A stretch of 64,000 nucleotides of DNA from Sanghuangporus weigelae (GCA_033182465.1 CP137318.1:1116001-1180000), one strand, 5' to 3'. Shown: positions 36,093 through 50,346, counted from the stretch's first letter. Made by a program: numbers and translations. Notes: generated by a model from the letters alone, not told the origin.

Positions 36093-38297
36093 TCACCAAA
36101 TACCTATTTGCCAGTCTTTATAGACCTGACTGCTCTTCAACCAATCTATCAATTCGGCACGCTTGATCTTCACGCCCTTGTCTGCCGACTCAATCTTAGT
36201 CTTCTTGCCATTCTTCATCTCCCATTTCTGCTCTTTGACAGTGACGAGACCCTCTTTAAGCTCCTCGTCTCCAAGAATGATTGCAAATGGCACTTCGTCT
36301 TTCTCGCCGGCGGCAAACTGTGCGGGAAGCTTGGGCTTTCTTTTTGCTAGGAAATCCGTCTATGCAGAGTGATGAGATCATACATTTATAAGACACTGAA
36401 CACAACTGTCAAATAGACCGACCTTGATGCCTGCTTCTCGAAGTTCGGTGACAAGCTTTATCCTCTCCTCCAGAAGCCCATCTCCAGCAGCCATGACGAA
36501 CGCAAAAACCTCCTTTTGGCGCAACCCTTTCTCCAGCCACTTCGGATACAGGATCGCAAATATTCGGTCAAGGCCGATCGAAATACCCACGCACGGAATG
36601 CCGGCGTTCTTCTTATCGGACCCCGCTGCAGCTGAGATCAAAGCACCGACCAGGTTGTCGTATCGGCCACCTGCCGCAATCGAGCCGACGCCGACTGTGC
36701 TCTCGTCGATTTCGTCTTCCTCATCTTGACCCTTTGTCTTTTTGGCAGATTTCTTTTGAGGCTTAGAAGCTTCCGTGGGTTCTGCCGTTGCGTCCGCCTT
36801 GAGACCAGGAGGAGCGGAAGCTGCGACAATGGCTTCGTAAATTAAGCCTGTATAGTAATCTAGTCCACGAGCTAGGGACATATCAAATGAGATCTTTAGA
36901 TGGATGAGTGTCGCTTCGGTCAGTAAAAGACTACAAAACTATACCTTGTCGATGACTTTGTTTGCTTTAAGCAGCATGAACAGTAATGACATTTCCGAGA
37001 GACCTTCCTTGGCCCTCACGTTCGCTGTTAGTGTCGAGTCGGCGAGAAGGCTATCCAATAGTTCCTCGCCACCTACACGGAAATGAGACAAGCTTTGAGA
37101 CTAACTCAGATATACGGACCTTTGTGTTTTACATATTCGCCGATCTTGTCTGCAACTACAGGGTCTAAACCCTTCTCTTCTGTCATTTCTTTCTTGACTT
37201 CGCTCCAGGGTAGCTTCAAAACAGTCAATTATCTATCGCAGTGGCACTAAGAAGTCATCTCATACCTTGTCAAGCTTGTCGACGGCAGATGAAATCGTGC
37301 GTATCTTCTCTGGAGGCACACCACACACTTCAAACACTCCGTCCAAAATTTTCCTATTGTTCAACTGAAGGATAAACCATCAGCTTTGGTTTGCGAGGTA
37401 ATGAATACTCGTACCTTTATAGTGAATTCTCCGACGTCTAATCGGGTAAGAATCGTACAGAGCAAGCTTAAGATCTCTGCATCGGGGATCATAGAATCCC
37501 AGACTCCAGAAATGTCGAAGTCCTATTTACCAGACCAGAATGAGAGCTATCCCACCAGAAGGATTGCGGCTTACTGCTTGCGAAAACTCTCTCATGCGAC
37601 CCTTCGACATGACCGGATTATCTCTTCTATACACTTTCCCGACCTGCCAGATTTTTGATTGTGGATTGTTGGCTACTGTCATCGCAAGATATCGAGCCAA
37701 TGGTACGGTGTGATCGTAGCGCAAGGACAACTGCTCTCCTCCTTGATCCATCAAGTCAAAGATGAGTTTTGAATCTTCACCATACTTGTCAGTTAAGATG
37801 TCTTTTCGTTCGAAGACAGGCGTGTCCAGTTGGCTTCCACCGTATATAGTGAAGACGTCTTTTACGATACGCTCTACATGTTCACGGCAGAACATCTCAC
37901 TTGGTCCATAATCTCGTGTTCCCTGAACGGTCAAATTGTGAATGAGTATTGCTCAAGACCGACCAGAATGCCGTAGACATACCTTCGCGGTTTTAAGCAG
38001 CAGTCGTTCCTTCTTTTTGCTAGCATCCTTCCCTCCACTAGCAGCATTTCTCGTGATATTCTCCTTCTTTTTCAGTTCTGCTAATTTTCTTTTGGCCTCT
38101 TCAAGGGCAGCAACAGCCTGAGCTGAAGAATCCAACTTGAGCTTCGCCACGAGCTTAGATTGCTGAGATATTTCTTGAGCAAGGCTTTCTTCGACAGCTG
38201 CCATGTTCAAAAATCCTCGTGGGGTCCGGAATATACAGAAAGTAGTAGATGGTGGTAATCGATGAGAGAAGCGCCTCAGGTGGGCGGCTCGCAGCAT
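36093..38297 (-). CDS. HTS1: histidyl-tRNA synthetase, cytosolic and mitochondrial
   Basis: Class II synthetase that charges tRNA-His. The first ATG (38297) adds 31 residues, [18 protein letters not shown] and onward, rich in Arg and Ser and without acidic residues, like a mitochondrial targeting peptide. A second in-frame ATG (38204) begins [15 protein letters not shown], the usual cytosolic start. A WHEP-like Lys-rich helix pair follows ([12 protein letters not shown]). The core shows [19 protein letters not shown], the motif 2 region [17 protein letters not shown], the two His signatures [15 protein letters not shown] and [16 protein letters not shown], then [15 protein letters not shown] (motif 3). 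A C-terminal anticodon-binding domain ends in WQIGIW. About nine short introns interrupt it. One gene probably serves both compartments, as in yeast HTS1. Confidence 0.95.
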
Positions 38298-38546
38298 ATA
38301 AGTTGGTGAATTCTTTTGGATGACTCGAGCTCAAATCGATTTCCATACTCGGCTATTACCGTCGATCCTTGAGATCGGCACTACCTGTCTAAACCAACAT
38401 TCAAGACAAGTGTACCTTATTTGTATGGACCAAGATATATTCAGTTTATTTGAGCTATTAAAGACTGACGAAAACAGAAAAAATGGTCTGAATGAAAAGA
38501 GTGAAAGAACGTTATGTGATATTTTCGGTTAGTTACACTTCGGAGC

Positions 38547-41500
38547 TCAACTTGGAATGCATTGAGAGTACCCTAAAGAGAGAGTAAGTTTACATCTTGC
38601 TGACTTTTCTGAGATACCTTACAAGCATTACTGTATGTGCACGTGGAACCTGAAGCACAGACGGTAGGTCCAGTCCATCCGGTACCTATAAAAAGACTGT
38701 GAGTAGTAGATTGCATGAGGCAGGATACAACACTAACCTCCACATTGTCCATAAACATTTGCTGTCGCTGTCGAGGACGGAACGCTGCTCGTTATCGCGA
38801 CAGGTGTTGACAGAACAGTAGAAGAAGAAGCCTGGCTTTTAGCTGTCTGGGTCGAGGTAGGCACTGATGTAATCGGAACGGAGGTCTGTGTAGACGTTGC
38901 TGTAGCAGTCGGTGCGGGGGCCACGTCTGTCTATTCGTCAATCAATGAAAACGACAAATTGAATGGAGCCTGACCTGAAGCATCTCCGTAGAATATGCCA
39001 CGACCATTCGTTCCAATATAGACGCTACAATAATCAGTCAGCCTTAACGTAGTCAGGAAGAATTTATACATACCGTCCGTAAACACGCGGATCGCCACTG
39101 ATAACATTTGCGCTATATGCGCCAAAGCCTAGCGAGGCATCATTGATCTGTACCCAGTTTACACCTGCTCAAGTCAGCAACATTCTGAAACGAATAGGCA
39201 CCGTGGATCACCTTGGTCATCAGAGCGGAAGTATCCAGCCTGTGAGCCAAATAAAGCGATAGCGAAGAGTGCAGGATAACCACCAGTCTCGGCAGGAGCG
39301 CCAAGTGAAATCGACCATGCTTGTGTGATAATCGGAACTTGAGACCAGGTCGTCCCAAAGTCAAGAGAATGGAACAGCCCTTTGTCAGTGGAGACCCAGA
39401 CATCGCCGCTGACATTGGGATTAACTATCACTTTCGCAGGCGATGTCGAAGAGCCGAGCTTCGCTATAGATGAGAAAGTCTTTCCCCCGTCCCTAGAGAC
39501 GTAGAAGTTGGAACCAGATGATCCGTAGAAGACAGAGTTATTCTTTTTATCAGAAGCTATTTGCGCATCGTTCGGTAAAGTTGGCACGGCAGTGAAGGGA
39601 TTTGTGTACTGGGAGACTTGGACACCGTTAGCACTTGTCCTCCAGAGCACGGTGTCGCCATCGGCAGAAAACGCGACCTGGATTCAGTCAGCACTCCCTA
39701 TAGTCCAAAAATTAAGTGACTTAAATACCTTTCCGCCGTTCACACCATCAGCTGCGCCATAAACTTGAGACCTAATAATGTCCGGCATATGAGTTCTATG
39801 TTGGTCAGAAAGAACAGCAATGTACTTACCATGTCGCGCCAGAATCTGTCGATATTGCGACTTGTTTTCCAGATGAGTTGTCGTCGTTCCCTATGCGCAC
39901 GATATGCGAAGGCTGATTACCAGCATAATCTAAGTCAACGGCTCCAGACCAAGTTGGGTTCGAATACGCGGCAGCGGGAGGCTTAGTCAAATCGGTATGC
40001 ACGAAGCCTGAGTAAACACGAGACAGTCAGGGCACTTACGAAAATGAATGGGCAACTTCAACGAAGAGAAAAATAGAATGAATTCGCACCTTCAAGGTCG
40101 TACATGGCACTCAGGAGATTTGGACCTACAGGAGGCGACAGAAGAGCCTGGATCGCTGTTTCTTCGATGCCATCTGCAAGGGATTTTATCGTGACGTTGT
40201 GGATCGTGTCCCACTTCAACAGATCGTGACTTCCATAAATAGTACCTCCGGTGCCATACAACCACTATGATCATACATGAATTTCTAGTCAGTATACACG
40301 AGCAAATAATTAGAGAAGAGCGTACATGGTTAGAATCAAAAGGATCAATAGTCAATGCCTCCATCATCCATCCAATCTGGAGATTTCCAAGAGTCGTATC
40401 GACGTAACTCGGACCCAACCACGGGGCAAGGGAGTTGTCATATGTATAATACTTGTTCAGGTTGGGGTAAGAGGTCCATTGCCACAATGCTGACCACGTC
40501 GCTCCACTATCATTGCTACGGAAGATTTGTCCATCGGGCCACCAAGAGTTGAGAGCAGCCACCATGATTGTGCCTATACGTTCACAGGAAGTCAGCCGAG
40601 ATATTTCAAAGAGCTGAGAAGGGATTAATACCTGGACGTTGATAGTCGACAGCTAGCCCACCGAAGCCGAAGTATAGATCTCCACCTGCAGGATCGTCTT
40701 CAAAACCAACCAAGTATGAGAAGCTAAAAAGCGACGAACCAGATACTGGAGTAATATTCGTCCAGACCTTCGATGTTATATCATACTTATAGACTGATCC
40801 TGCATGTACGACAGATATGTCAACCACTGAAGATTTTCTCCCAGCAAGTCGTAATCACCGTCCGTTCCATCGTATGGACCGGCGCCGTTGGAGTAGGATA
40901 CGTATAGAGAATTTTCGGCGGGAGAAAGTACGCCTTTGTGAGGTATGAATGTACTATTTTGCCCTAAAATACCGTTCCCTTTGCAAAATAAGTTAGCGTA
41001 GCCACAAGCTTAACAGATTGTAAGAACGTACAGGTTTCCCCAGCATCTTCAGTGACATAAATGTTGGTGGACCCTAGATTCGCAACGCCAACAAAGATTC
41101 TCGGAGTAGCAGAGCTGCTGGATCCAGAGTTCGAGTCAAATGTTACGAAGGAAATCCCAATCTTGTCATTGTTAAGACCAGACGTATCAGATGGGTCAGG
41201 AACGTAGCTGCCTACCGAGGATATAAATGAATTAGCTAAGACACGAAATACGACAGTAACGTACCTCCATCTGTGAAACTCTGGACTTCCGCCCAGGTTT
41301 TACCAAAATCGGTCGACTTCCATAACCCATTCCCTGATCGGGCACCGAAGTACAGAATTGAATTGTCGTGTGGATCGACGGCAAGACGCTAGAACTCAGG
41401 TCTATCACTGGTGGATTACTGTTTCTAGGATGCGAGGTTACCTCTCCCATTCCGCGTCCAGGCATGTTCCCTCCTACCTTCACGTAGGCATCTGTCAGAC

Positions 41501-42011
41501 CACACACAATGTGATGGCACGCCTTAGAAATCTCACCTTGAAGGGTAATTCGACCGAGGTCCAAGTATCGCCTCTGTCAGTGGAAATGAGTATGTGGCCG
41601 TTGTTCGGGTCCCAACTGTTCGTATACATCCCCGTCGCCTTGATTATACGAAAAATCTCTGAGTCTTTGATTTATGGCACAAAAAAAAAGGCTTACAAGG
41701 TATAATCGGTCTGGGTCTACCGAATCAGTGGCTAGAGCATCTACACCCCACATTGCCCAACGAGCATCGTCAACGAAATCGAGGAGTGGTGTCCAAGAGT
41801 CATCTGCGTTCTTTCTGTACGCGCCGCCAATATCCGTCCGAGCGTATACAAGTCCTTTCTCGGAAGGGTTGAATACTATGCCCGGTATAAAACCGCCGCC
41901 GCTTCCGATTTTGACGTTCGGCCATTTGTAGGTTTGTTGAGTTATAGCAGCTGAAGACAGCAAGGCTGATGTCGCCAACGAGACGGCAAGAGCTAGAGCT
42001 TGCCAGATCAT
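38547..42011 (-). CDS. secreted xyloglucanase, GH74 with C-terminal CBM1
   Basis: An extracellular enzyme that cuts xyloglucan, the hemicellulose that coats cellulose. MIWQALALAVSLATSALLSS is a signal peptide. The GH74 fold, two seven-bladed propellers, begins at ITQQTYKWPNVKIGSGGGFI with FNPSEKGLVYARTDIGGAYR. Propeller motifs recur, such as SNDSGATWS, VSRDGGKTFSSI and YFRSDDQG. The catalytic domain ends in YIGTNGRGIFYGDAS. A Thr/Ser-rich linker (about 38740-38930) follows, then a cellulose-binding CBM1: YGQCGGTGWTGPTVCASGST, completed across introns as CTYSNAWYSQCIPS. The TTG five bases upstream of the ATG is not used here. At least twelve introns interrupt the gene. All CBM1 Cys and aromatic residues are present, so it looks intact. 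Exact propeller exon borders were not all traced. Confidence 0.93.
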
Positions 42012-42986
42012 TTTCAATCCGCTCTTGCTCCCTTGGAATAGGAGTCGACGTTGGAGAGCTTTGCACGACGCTAGATCATTTATACGATGCGTAGAATGGC
42101 AATAAAAATGCCAGGCACACAGTCCAGAATATTGATTTCTTGCGCATTTCCGAGAATGACACGTCAGGACTGCAGTCTTTAAGAGCGGACCGACGTCTTT
42201 AGGCTTCTCCTGGGTGCAGGAGCAACATAAATGGTAGTCACAAGAAAACTGTAATATCCGGCTTCCTTGTTGAGGACTCCTGAGATCATGAGTCTAACTA
42301 AGTGACATGGCCAAAGACGAATGAAAATGAGGAAAGGCCGAAGTTCATGAATTTCGTCAAGACATTTTGCCGAATCAAGGCCGAAAAGGTCAAGCCCATT
42401 ATCGCGTTTACCAGTCACTAATTCCAGATTTGCAAGAAAGAGTGCAATTCCATCCCACTTCTTCGTTCTATAAGGGCTACACATGAAGAAATTAACCAAG
42501 CTCGAAAGGAAAAGCGCACCTGGGCACGGTGGGCCTTACACAAAGGAGAAATCACAGATTGTCGGTTGATGACATCCCTATCCCAGACTATGTAGGACTA
42601 TCTCATTTACTTGCGTGGCCAGGAACGAGAATGAGTGTACTTACACAGATTTAGATCCGCGATCAAATTGATTGACAGTCGTGCTGGCACAAGAGTCTGA
42701 CTTTCGGGCGCATGCAACTTCGGCTTCTCGCAGCAGCACAGAAAACAGAAGAGATCTGACATGCCTTATTTGGATCTGCCAAATAAAGCAGGTGCTTTAC
42801 GCAGACCGAGAGGGCGTGCAGCAAGTCGAGCAAAATATGTTCAGATTCAGTGAGTGAGCACAAGCGGCGTATAACTCTATTCGCCATTCAAACAGAATTA
42901 CAATTCAAAGGAATACACATTTAGATTTTATTTCTCCGATTCTTGTATTGATCAGATCTGGTGCTTCTTCTTTTAAACGATAATTC
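42012..42986. other. 975-base spacer with GH74 promoter
   Basis: It lies between the GH74 start and the stop of the aspartyl-tRNA synthetase gene; both are on the minus strand, so it should carry the GH74 promoter and the synthetase 3' region. A frame at 42179-42499 has no recognised domain and is not called. Confidence 0.45.
42079..42084 (-). promoter_or_regulatory. possible TATA box of the GH74 gene
   Basis: TATAAA reads on the minus strand 68 bases before the GH74 start codon, a suitable distance for a fungal core promoter with a leader of about 35-40 bases. Inducible plant-cell-wall enzyme genes often keep a TATA box. Confidence 0.45.
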
Positions 42987-45156
42987 CTAGGGTTCCAAAC
43001 GTTTCGGGTCTCTTGGGAAGAGTGTCGCCCTCCTGATGTTGTTCAGTTTCAGGTACAACATCAAGACACGTTCCAGTCCGATACCTCCACCACCGTGGGG
43101 TGGGCATCCAAGGCGGAAGCCATCCAGGTAGCCTTTCATCTCCTCCGGTTTAATACCCTTCTTCAATAACTGTTCCGTAAGCAACTTCGGGTCGTGAATA
43201 CGTTGAGCGCCGGAGAGCACTTCCTCGCCACGCATAAAAAAGTCGTACGAGTTCGAGAGCGCCTGCGAGAACTAGTCAGTCGAGAAGATCTCAAAGAGGA
43301 TAAGATTAACGGACAGGATCATTTGGATCAGGCATAGTATAGAAAGGGCGCAAATCCATCGGGAATTTGTCCACGATGAAATAGTCGGTGTCGTACTTCT
43401 TTTTGATAATCCTGCCTAGACGCTTCTCATTCTCCGTACTTGTAATAGTCTATCAGCGAGGAGATGGGAGCAAATGGGCTCAATAATACATACCTAATGT
43501 CGTCAAGCACAGAACGGTCGACACCGTCTCCAACCAGTAGATCGACAGCCTGAGCAAACGTCAGCTTGAGAGTGCCTTCGGGCCCTTCTCTCCACTTGAA
43601 CTCCTCGCAAGGGAACTGACGGCCGACAGTATCTACTTCCTTCTTGCACTTCTCTCTAAGGTTCCTGAAGATAGAGATGAATAACTTGTCAAGCATTTCC
43701 ATGACTTCATGGTAATGTTCCTCCAAAGTCATTTCCAGATCCAGACCCATGAACTCGGTGAGATGACGATGAGTATTTGAATTCTCAGCTCGGAAGACAG
43801 GTCCAATTTCGTACACCCGCTCGAAATCAGCAGCGATAGCCATTTGCTTTGCGAGCTGAGGAGATTGAGCAAGGAATGCGCCCCCTAGAAAAATACGTAA
43901 ACAACGTTGACTATATCCTGCGGGAGAAGAAGCGTACCTTTGAAATAGCTGACTCGAAAGACAGAGGCTCCGGATTCCGTCGCAGCCGCTTGGAGCTTAG
44001 GTGTATGGATTTCAGTGAAGCCTTGCGAATCAAGGAATTCGCGGAAAAACTTCTGAATGGAAGCTTGGAGCTTGAAGATAGCTTGATTCGTAGTCGTCTT
44101 GAGACAAGGGTGGAGTCAGCGTTATGAATTGAAAGGATGCATTTGATCGAACTTACTCGAAGATCCAACACACGATTGTCCAATCTGGTATCAAGGAGCA
44201 CTTTATTGAGCTGCCTGTCGGCAGTCTCGAGTTCATTCTCTGCTCGCGAGGCGTCTTCGAGAGTGAAGGGCAAACGTGATTCAGGAGCCGTGATAAGATG
44301 GATCTAATGATGTCAATTAAGCCTATGAGAAATCGTGAAACAAAGCAGTTTACCTGACTGATCTTGATCTCAACGGTCTTAACAGTTGCACTTTTGACTT
44401 CCTCGATCGGCTTATCGACAGCGCCTTCGACGAGCACAATGCTCTCATCAGGAAGACCAGCAGTCCACTTGATCATCGGACGCGATACTTTGCCTTCCTC
44501 TGCTATGAGGAGGGCTTGAACTGTGTCAATGCGCTGACGTAAATTGAGGAACACCATCTTGTTTCCAGTTGCACGAGACGTGTGGATACGAGCACGCAGG
44601 AGAACGTCTTGCCCCAGCTTATCTGGAAGAGAGACAATAGTATCTCTTGGACGGTTCAGTCGCTCCTGAGATTGATTCAGAGGGAGCTTTCCATAGAATT
44701 GTTTGGCAAAGTCCTGCACACTACAGATCAGTACCAAGAATCATGAATGAGTATATGCGCATGCTAACGTTGGCTTCTTCCTCTGCGGCCTTCGCCCTTG
44801 CGGCCTCCTCCTCCTTTGCACGACGTTCAGCTGCTCTTCGTGCTTTCTCTTCTTCTTTAGCACGCTTCTTTAGCTCATTCTTCGATGGGCCCTTGTCTTC
44901 CTCAGTCGCATCACCCTCTCCACCTTTGCTCACAATAGGTTGCTCAGACTTGGGCTCATTCTGTGCCACGTCTTTCGCCACAGGCGTTCCTTGGCTCTCC
45001 GCAGGTCTTGGAGGGATCGGAAGGAATCAGAACGTACTGAACGCACTGATGAAATGTAAAGGCTTACGGCTTGGCAGGATTCTCGTTTGCTGGTTGTTGC
45101 GACATTGAACCAGGGTCTTTGATGATATTCTTGACTGTTTCTACCGCCTTCTTCAT
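42987..45156 (-). CDS. DPS1: aspartyl-tRNA synthetase, cytosolic
   Basis: Class IIb synthetase that charges tRNA-Asp. Two in-frame ATGs exist: 45156 ([17 protein letters not shown]) and 45105 ([13 protein letters not shown]). A long Lys/Glu/Ala-rich extension follows ([20 protein letters not shown]), typical of fungal AspRS and used to bind tRNA. The OB-fold anticodon domain includes [20 protein letters not shown]. The catalytic core has [20 protein letters not shown], motif 2 [20 protein letters not shown], and motif 3 [16 protein letters not shown]. The C-terminus, [17 protein letters not shown], is the family end. Introns are about 50 bases. It diverges from the aspartate aminotransferase gene across 414 bases. 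Confidence 0.95.
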
Positions 45157-45570
45157 TTATATCCTCTGTCCTCGTCGGCGAAATAGGCAGAGATCGGAGA
45201 GAACTGAAGCCGAGTCAGAACTGCCGTCAAAAGGGTCAATGCGAGTCCCGTGACTTCCAGGTAAATTCTTTGAGACTATTTTAGACACTGAATTTTACTT
45301 CGCAAGCCAAAATATCGTCTGCATTACGCTACGATATCTGTCCAAAGATTTTCCTTCAATAACGAGTAGAAAACAAGCTATAATTCAAGTGCTTTCTGTA
45401 AACATACTCGGGAATAAGTCCACATCAACTCGGTACGCGTTGTTCCGACTGCCAAATTCGTCTTCGGCCGCGACCTGAATCCTCCCTCCGCAAACGTCCT
45501 CAAGAGCTTTTTCAGCTGTTGTCAACAACCTACACCCTTCCTTCACGTTCTCTAAAACGTTTTTTGCGCA
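45157..45570. promoter_or_regulatory. divergent promoter, AspRS / mitochondrial AspAT
   Basis: This is the 414-base region between two outward-pointing starts, AspRS on the minus strand and aspartate aminotransferase on the plus strand. One gene makes and one uses aspartate-linked products, so co-regulation is possible but not shown. No TATA box is clear. The AspAT-proximal half is moderately CT-rich (about 45470-45560). Confidence 0.45.
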
Positions 45571-47116
<1,546 letters not shown>

Positions 47117-47454
47117 TTGAGATTAGACTCGCCAATAGATTGGTCAGTATAGATCTAGATCATAGATGCCTAGACGTCTTTTAGAGTCTCACAACCAGGA
47201 CGCTGGATTTCAAGTTCATCTCAAAGTAGACAGTGTTTTGCATTCTTGTCTATACGATACTTACTTACCTGAGCAGGCTGGCTGAATATGAAGTAAGAGG
47301 ATCGACGATCAAAACCTTAACAGCGAGACTCATGTTCATTCGCACAACTCAGCTTCTTACCAGTAGTATTCGGAGTTCCAGCTCAAACTCTAGGTTTGCT
47401 GCGTTTCTAATCCTTTAGCCTTTTCGCACATTGCTCCTCCTTAATCTCTGCACC
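47117..47454. other. spacer between AspAT and the Ser-rich gene
   Basis: No coding signal is seen. It holds the AspAT 3' region and the leader of the next gene in the same direction. The sequence just before the next start, CACC before ATG, is a favourable fungal start context. Confidence 0.4.
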
Positions 47455-48531
47455 ATGAATCAGAAGAAATCAGATGACGAGGAACCACTCGGCACAAACT
47501 CTTGTGCCACTCACTATGTTCCACTCGCCCCGCAAGAAGAGCACTCGGACATTGGCTTATCCAGGCTCAGTTCTAACTCTGTTTGTGACTCTTTCTTTAC
47601 GGCAGATGAGAATGGATCGCACATGTCTCCGGACAACTCGCAGTGCATTCGCAAGACCCGTTCAGGTGCCAGGGTACGTTCTCTCGATTCTGTACGTTCA
47701 GTGGCTCTGATGGGCATGGTCTTTCAGAGCTCTTCTATACTCGCCAGTAGCAGCTCCAAAGATATCGGGCCATCCTTTCCTATTTCCTCAACTCCGTTCC
47801 GTGGTCGTGTGGAATCAAACGCAAAAGCGGGTGGAACTCCTCACTTAGATCATGTGCTCTCATTTCACCAGAAGGTTTCACCACCGACGTTCTCGCACGA
47901 CATCTTTTCCTCCTTCGCGCTCGAAGCTGAAACTCTGGGCTCTTCCCACGATAGCATGTACTCGTACTTTGGGAACTGGCGTTTCTATTCATCTGGCATA
48001 GGAGATTCGAGTGGCGGAGAAATCCCGCCCAACTCAGTGTACGCTGAATCAATCGGTGATAATGACTCCTCAGAAGAAGGCCATCAGGTTATCCTCCTTC
48101 CGCGACCTTATTCTCTGTCACCAGTGGCAAGGTCCGAGCCATCTCTGCCGTTGGGTTATGCGCCATCTGCGGATAAACAAAAGGCAATGCCTTACGCACT
48201 TTCTCGTAAACGCTCCAAGTCACTGTCAGCCCTTCCTATTGCCCCTGCTATTTCTCGCGCTGTACGGAAGAATTCTCGTCTTTCTGCCGCTTCTAGAAAA
48301 GATCAGGTCCGGGCTTTCTGCATGAACAGTTCCTCAGAAGCTATGTTTTTTGCATGCCGTTCGCCTGAGATCATTGAAACTGACACTACCCTATCATCCG
48401 TCTCCACGTTCGAGTTAGTCAGCAACCTCAATAAATCTGCACAAAACGGCAAACGAGCTCTAACTCGTTCCAAATTAATCTCCAAGCCTTTTGGAAGACT
48501 CCACAATGTGGTCACTCGGCTTTTGACTTGA
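47455..48531 (+). CDS. Ser-rich protein of unknown function
   Basis: A single open frame of 358 codons from ATG 47455 (MNQKKSDDEEPLGTNS), in a CACCATG context. I do not recognise it. It is rich in Ser and has basic patches such as RKTRSGARVRSLDSVRS, SRKRSKSLSALP and SRAVRKNSRLSAASRK, which could be phosphorylation or nuclear-targeting sites. There is no signal peptide and no clear membrane segment. It is intronless, unlike most neighbours. Its length without a stop argues that it is real; a rapidly evolving regulatory protein is likely. Confidence 0.65.
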   Translation: MNQKKSDDEEPLGTNSCATHYVPLAPQEEHSDIGLSRLSSNSVCDSFFTADENGSHMSPDNSQCIRKTRSGARVRSLDSVRSVALMGMVFQSSSILASSSSKDIGPSFPISSTPFRGRVESNAKAGGTPHLDHVLSFHQKVSPPTFSHDIFSSFALEAETLGSSHDSMYSYFGNWRFYSSGIGDSSGGEIPPNSVYAESIGDNDSSEEGHQVILLPRPYSLSPVARSEPSLPLGYAPSADKQKAMPYALSRKRSKSLSALPIAPAISRAVRKNSRLSAASRKDQVRAFCMNSSSEAMFFACRSPEIIETDTTLSSVSTFELVSNLNKSAQNGKRALTRSKLISKPFGRLHNVVTRLLT

Positions 48532-50346
48532 CGGCGATTCTGTTGTTCCTAGCACATTCTCAGATAAATCATCATACTGGTTATATTCGATGTTCAGATC
48601 TGGGCCGCGTCACTTGTATTACAGAAACATATTACACAAATAGCGATTAATATTAATGACTTCCTTTGCATCGATTGGTGATGGCAGGTTCGTCCGGTGC
48701 GGCTTCTGAGAAGCCAGAAGTTGTCACAAGATTGGCAAATGAGTTTAGAACTAACAAACCTTCTTCTTGTAACTCCATTGTCAGTACTTCTCCGGCAAGA
48801 TACGGAAGAACTAATGGGCGAAGCACGAAATATCCCATGGAAAACGGATGTCCCGAGTAATACGGACTTAAGGCTAAGTTTCTCAATATCATTGAAAAGA
48901 AGATAGGTGAAGTTATTGTGAAACTAATCAAAGATATGTATTACATTTGTTGTCTCGTGATAGGAGTATGTCCTAATTTAGCAACGTACAACATACTTAT
49001 ACGGCACGTGCATTTGGTGCGTGCCACCTTTTTTCAAGAGCTGAAGGCGGGATACATTGTTGAATGGGAGTCCATTCACGAACTAACACATACCTGACTG
49101 GAGAACGTAGTTTACCTTTGTGAAGATGTACATATCACTGTATCGGCTGACCATGAACCATGAACTCCTATTGCTCATACAGTATTGTAAGGCTCCTCAG
49201 AATTCAGCACAAATGAGCTACCTACCCCCTACCATGAGGTGTAGACTGAATGAGCGCTTTCGTAAGCTCGCGTAATATGCGCAAGATCTTTGAGTAATCG
49301 GTCCCTCGGGTTGGGTAGAAGAAAGATCCAAAATCCCTTCGCTGTTGCGTTCCTGGGGTCCCAGGAAATCTTGTTTATGGTCAGGTTTCCTTCGGGAACC
49401 GGGATGGTGCTCCAGTGAAGCGAGTTGATGTCTCTGAGTGTATATTTTGCTCACAAGTTCCGTGGAACCATCCAGATCTCCTCAGATGCGTCTCTCCAGC
49501 CGAGCTCGGGCAGTGGCACCTAGTGGCACCTGTAGCCTTGGGTACGGTACATTGGTTCCGTTATCGATGGCTCCGGTAACATCAGAGCCATCTAGATGAA
49601 AGCAGAGAGGTGTTTGTGGCCCCGAAAGTAAGTCAGGGTCACATATCCTTAGATAACTGTCATTTGCCAAGCCATCTTGAGTTCATATTCCGCAGAGTTC
49701 ATAGATGGTTAAGTCCCCATCATGCCTCCTGACCACGGGGAGCGACTTGAGATGTAGTAGTCGAATAGTAACGAAAACTCTCTACTTTCCTTGAGCCTTC
49801 CCGTTACGTCGACTCAGATCGTAGATTGTATTTCCGATTCAATCCGCGAATCAGCCTACTACGATATCCACGTCAGTCCAATCTCGCCAACGTACTGGAA
49901 TATGAAAGAATGAACCTATCGCCCTCTTGTAATAAAAACATACTTGTATCTTTTCTCGCCGAAGGATGCTCCCGATGGGCTGCCGTCCAGCGCCTGCCGG
50001 CAGCTGTGATGGATTAAGCACAAAAGGGAATAGACTTAAACTTCTTTGAATCTCTTGAATTGCTCACCCTTAAACATCGCGTATGCTATCAACTCTAATC
50101 TCCTCTTTGGCCTCAACGGTGATCCCCCTAAGTGTTATGCGCAGTTTACAAACATTTTTGTACCGCTGAATACGGGAAGTCAGAGCGTACCATTTCCTCT
50201 ATAGTCGATAGTCGATTGCTTCACGGACGGGCCTGTGGTCCCGTACACTAATTGGTAGAATTCATTACGAAAATCAGTTCTACATAAAAACGGCATCAAG
50301 CCGGCAATGATTTGCAGATTTACGAAGCGCAAAGCGGATATCGGCC
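48532..50346. other. 1.8 kb region with a possible unmodelled exon
   Basis: No complete gene is supported. On the minus strand, a frame that ends at 49229 and runs back to about 49440 reads like real protein: DINSLHWSTIPVPEGNLTIN, then ISWDPR and GFWIFLLPNPRDRL. A possible acceptor (CAG) lies at its upstream end. It could be the last exon of a small secreted-protein gene or a gene remnant. The rest is AT-rich without pattern. Confidence 0.35.

Noticed and set aside
47431-47454. Longer start for the Ser-rich gene
   Set aside because: The codon at 47431 is TTG; the ATG at 47455 has a better context.
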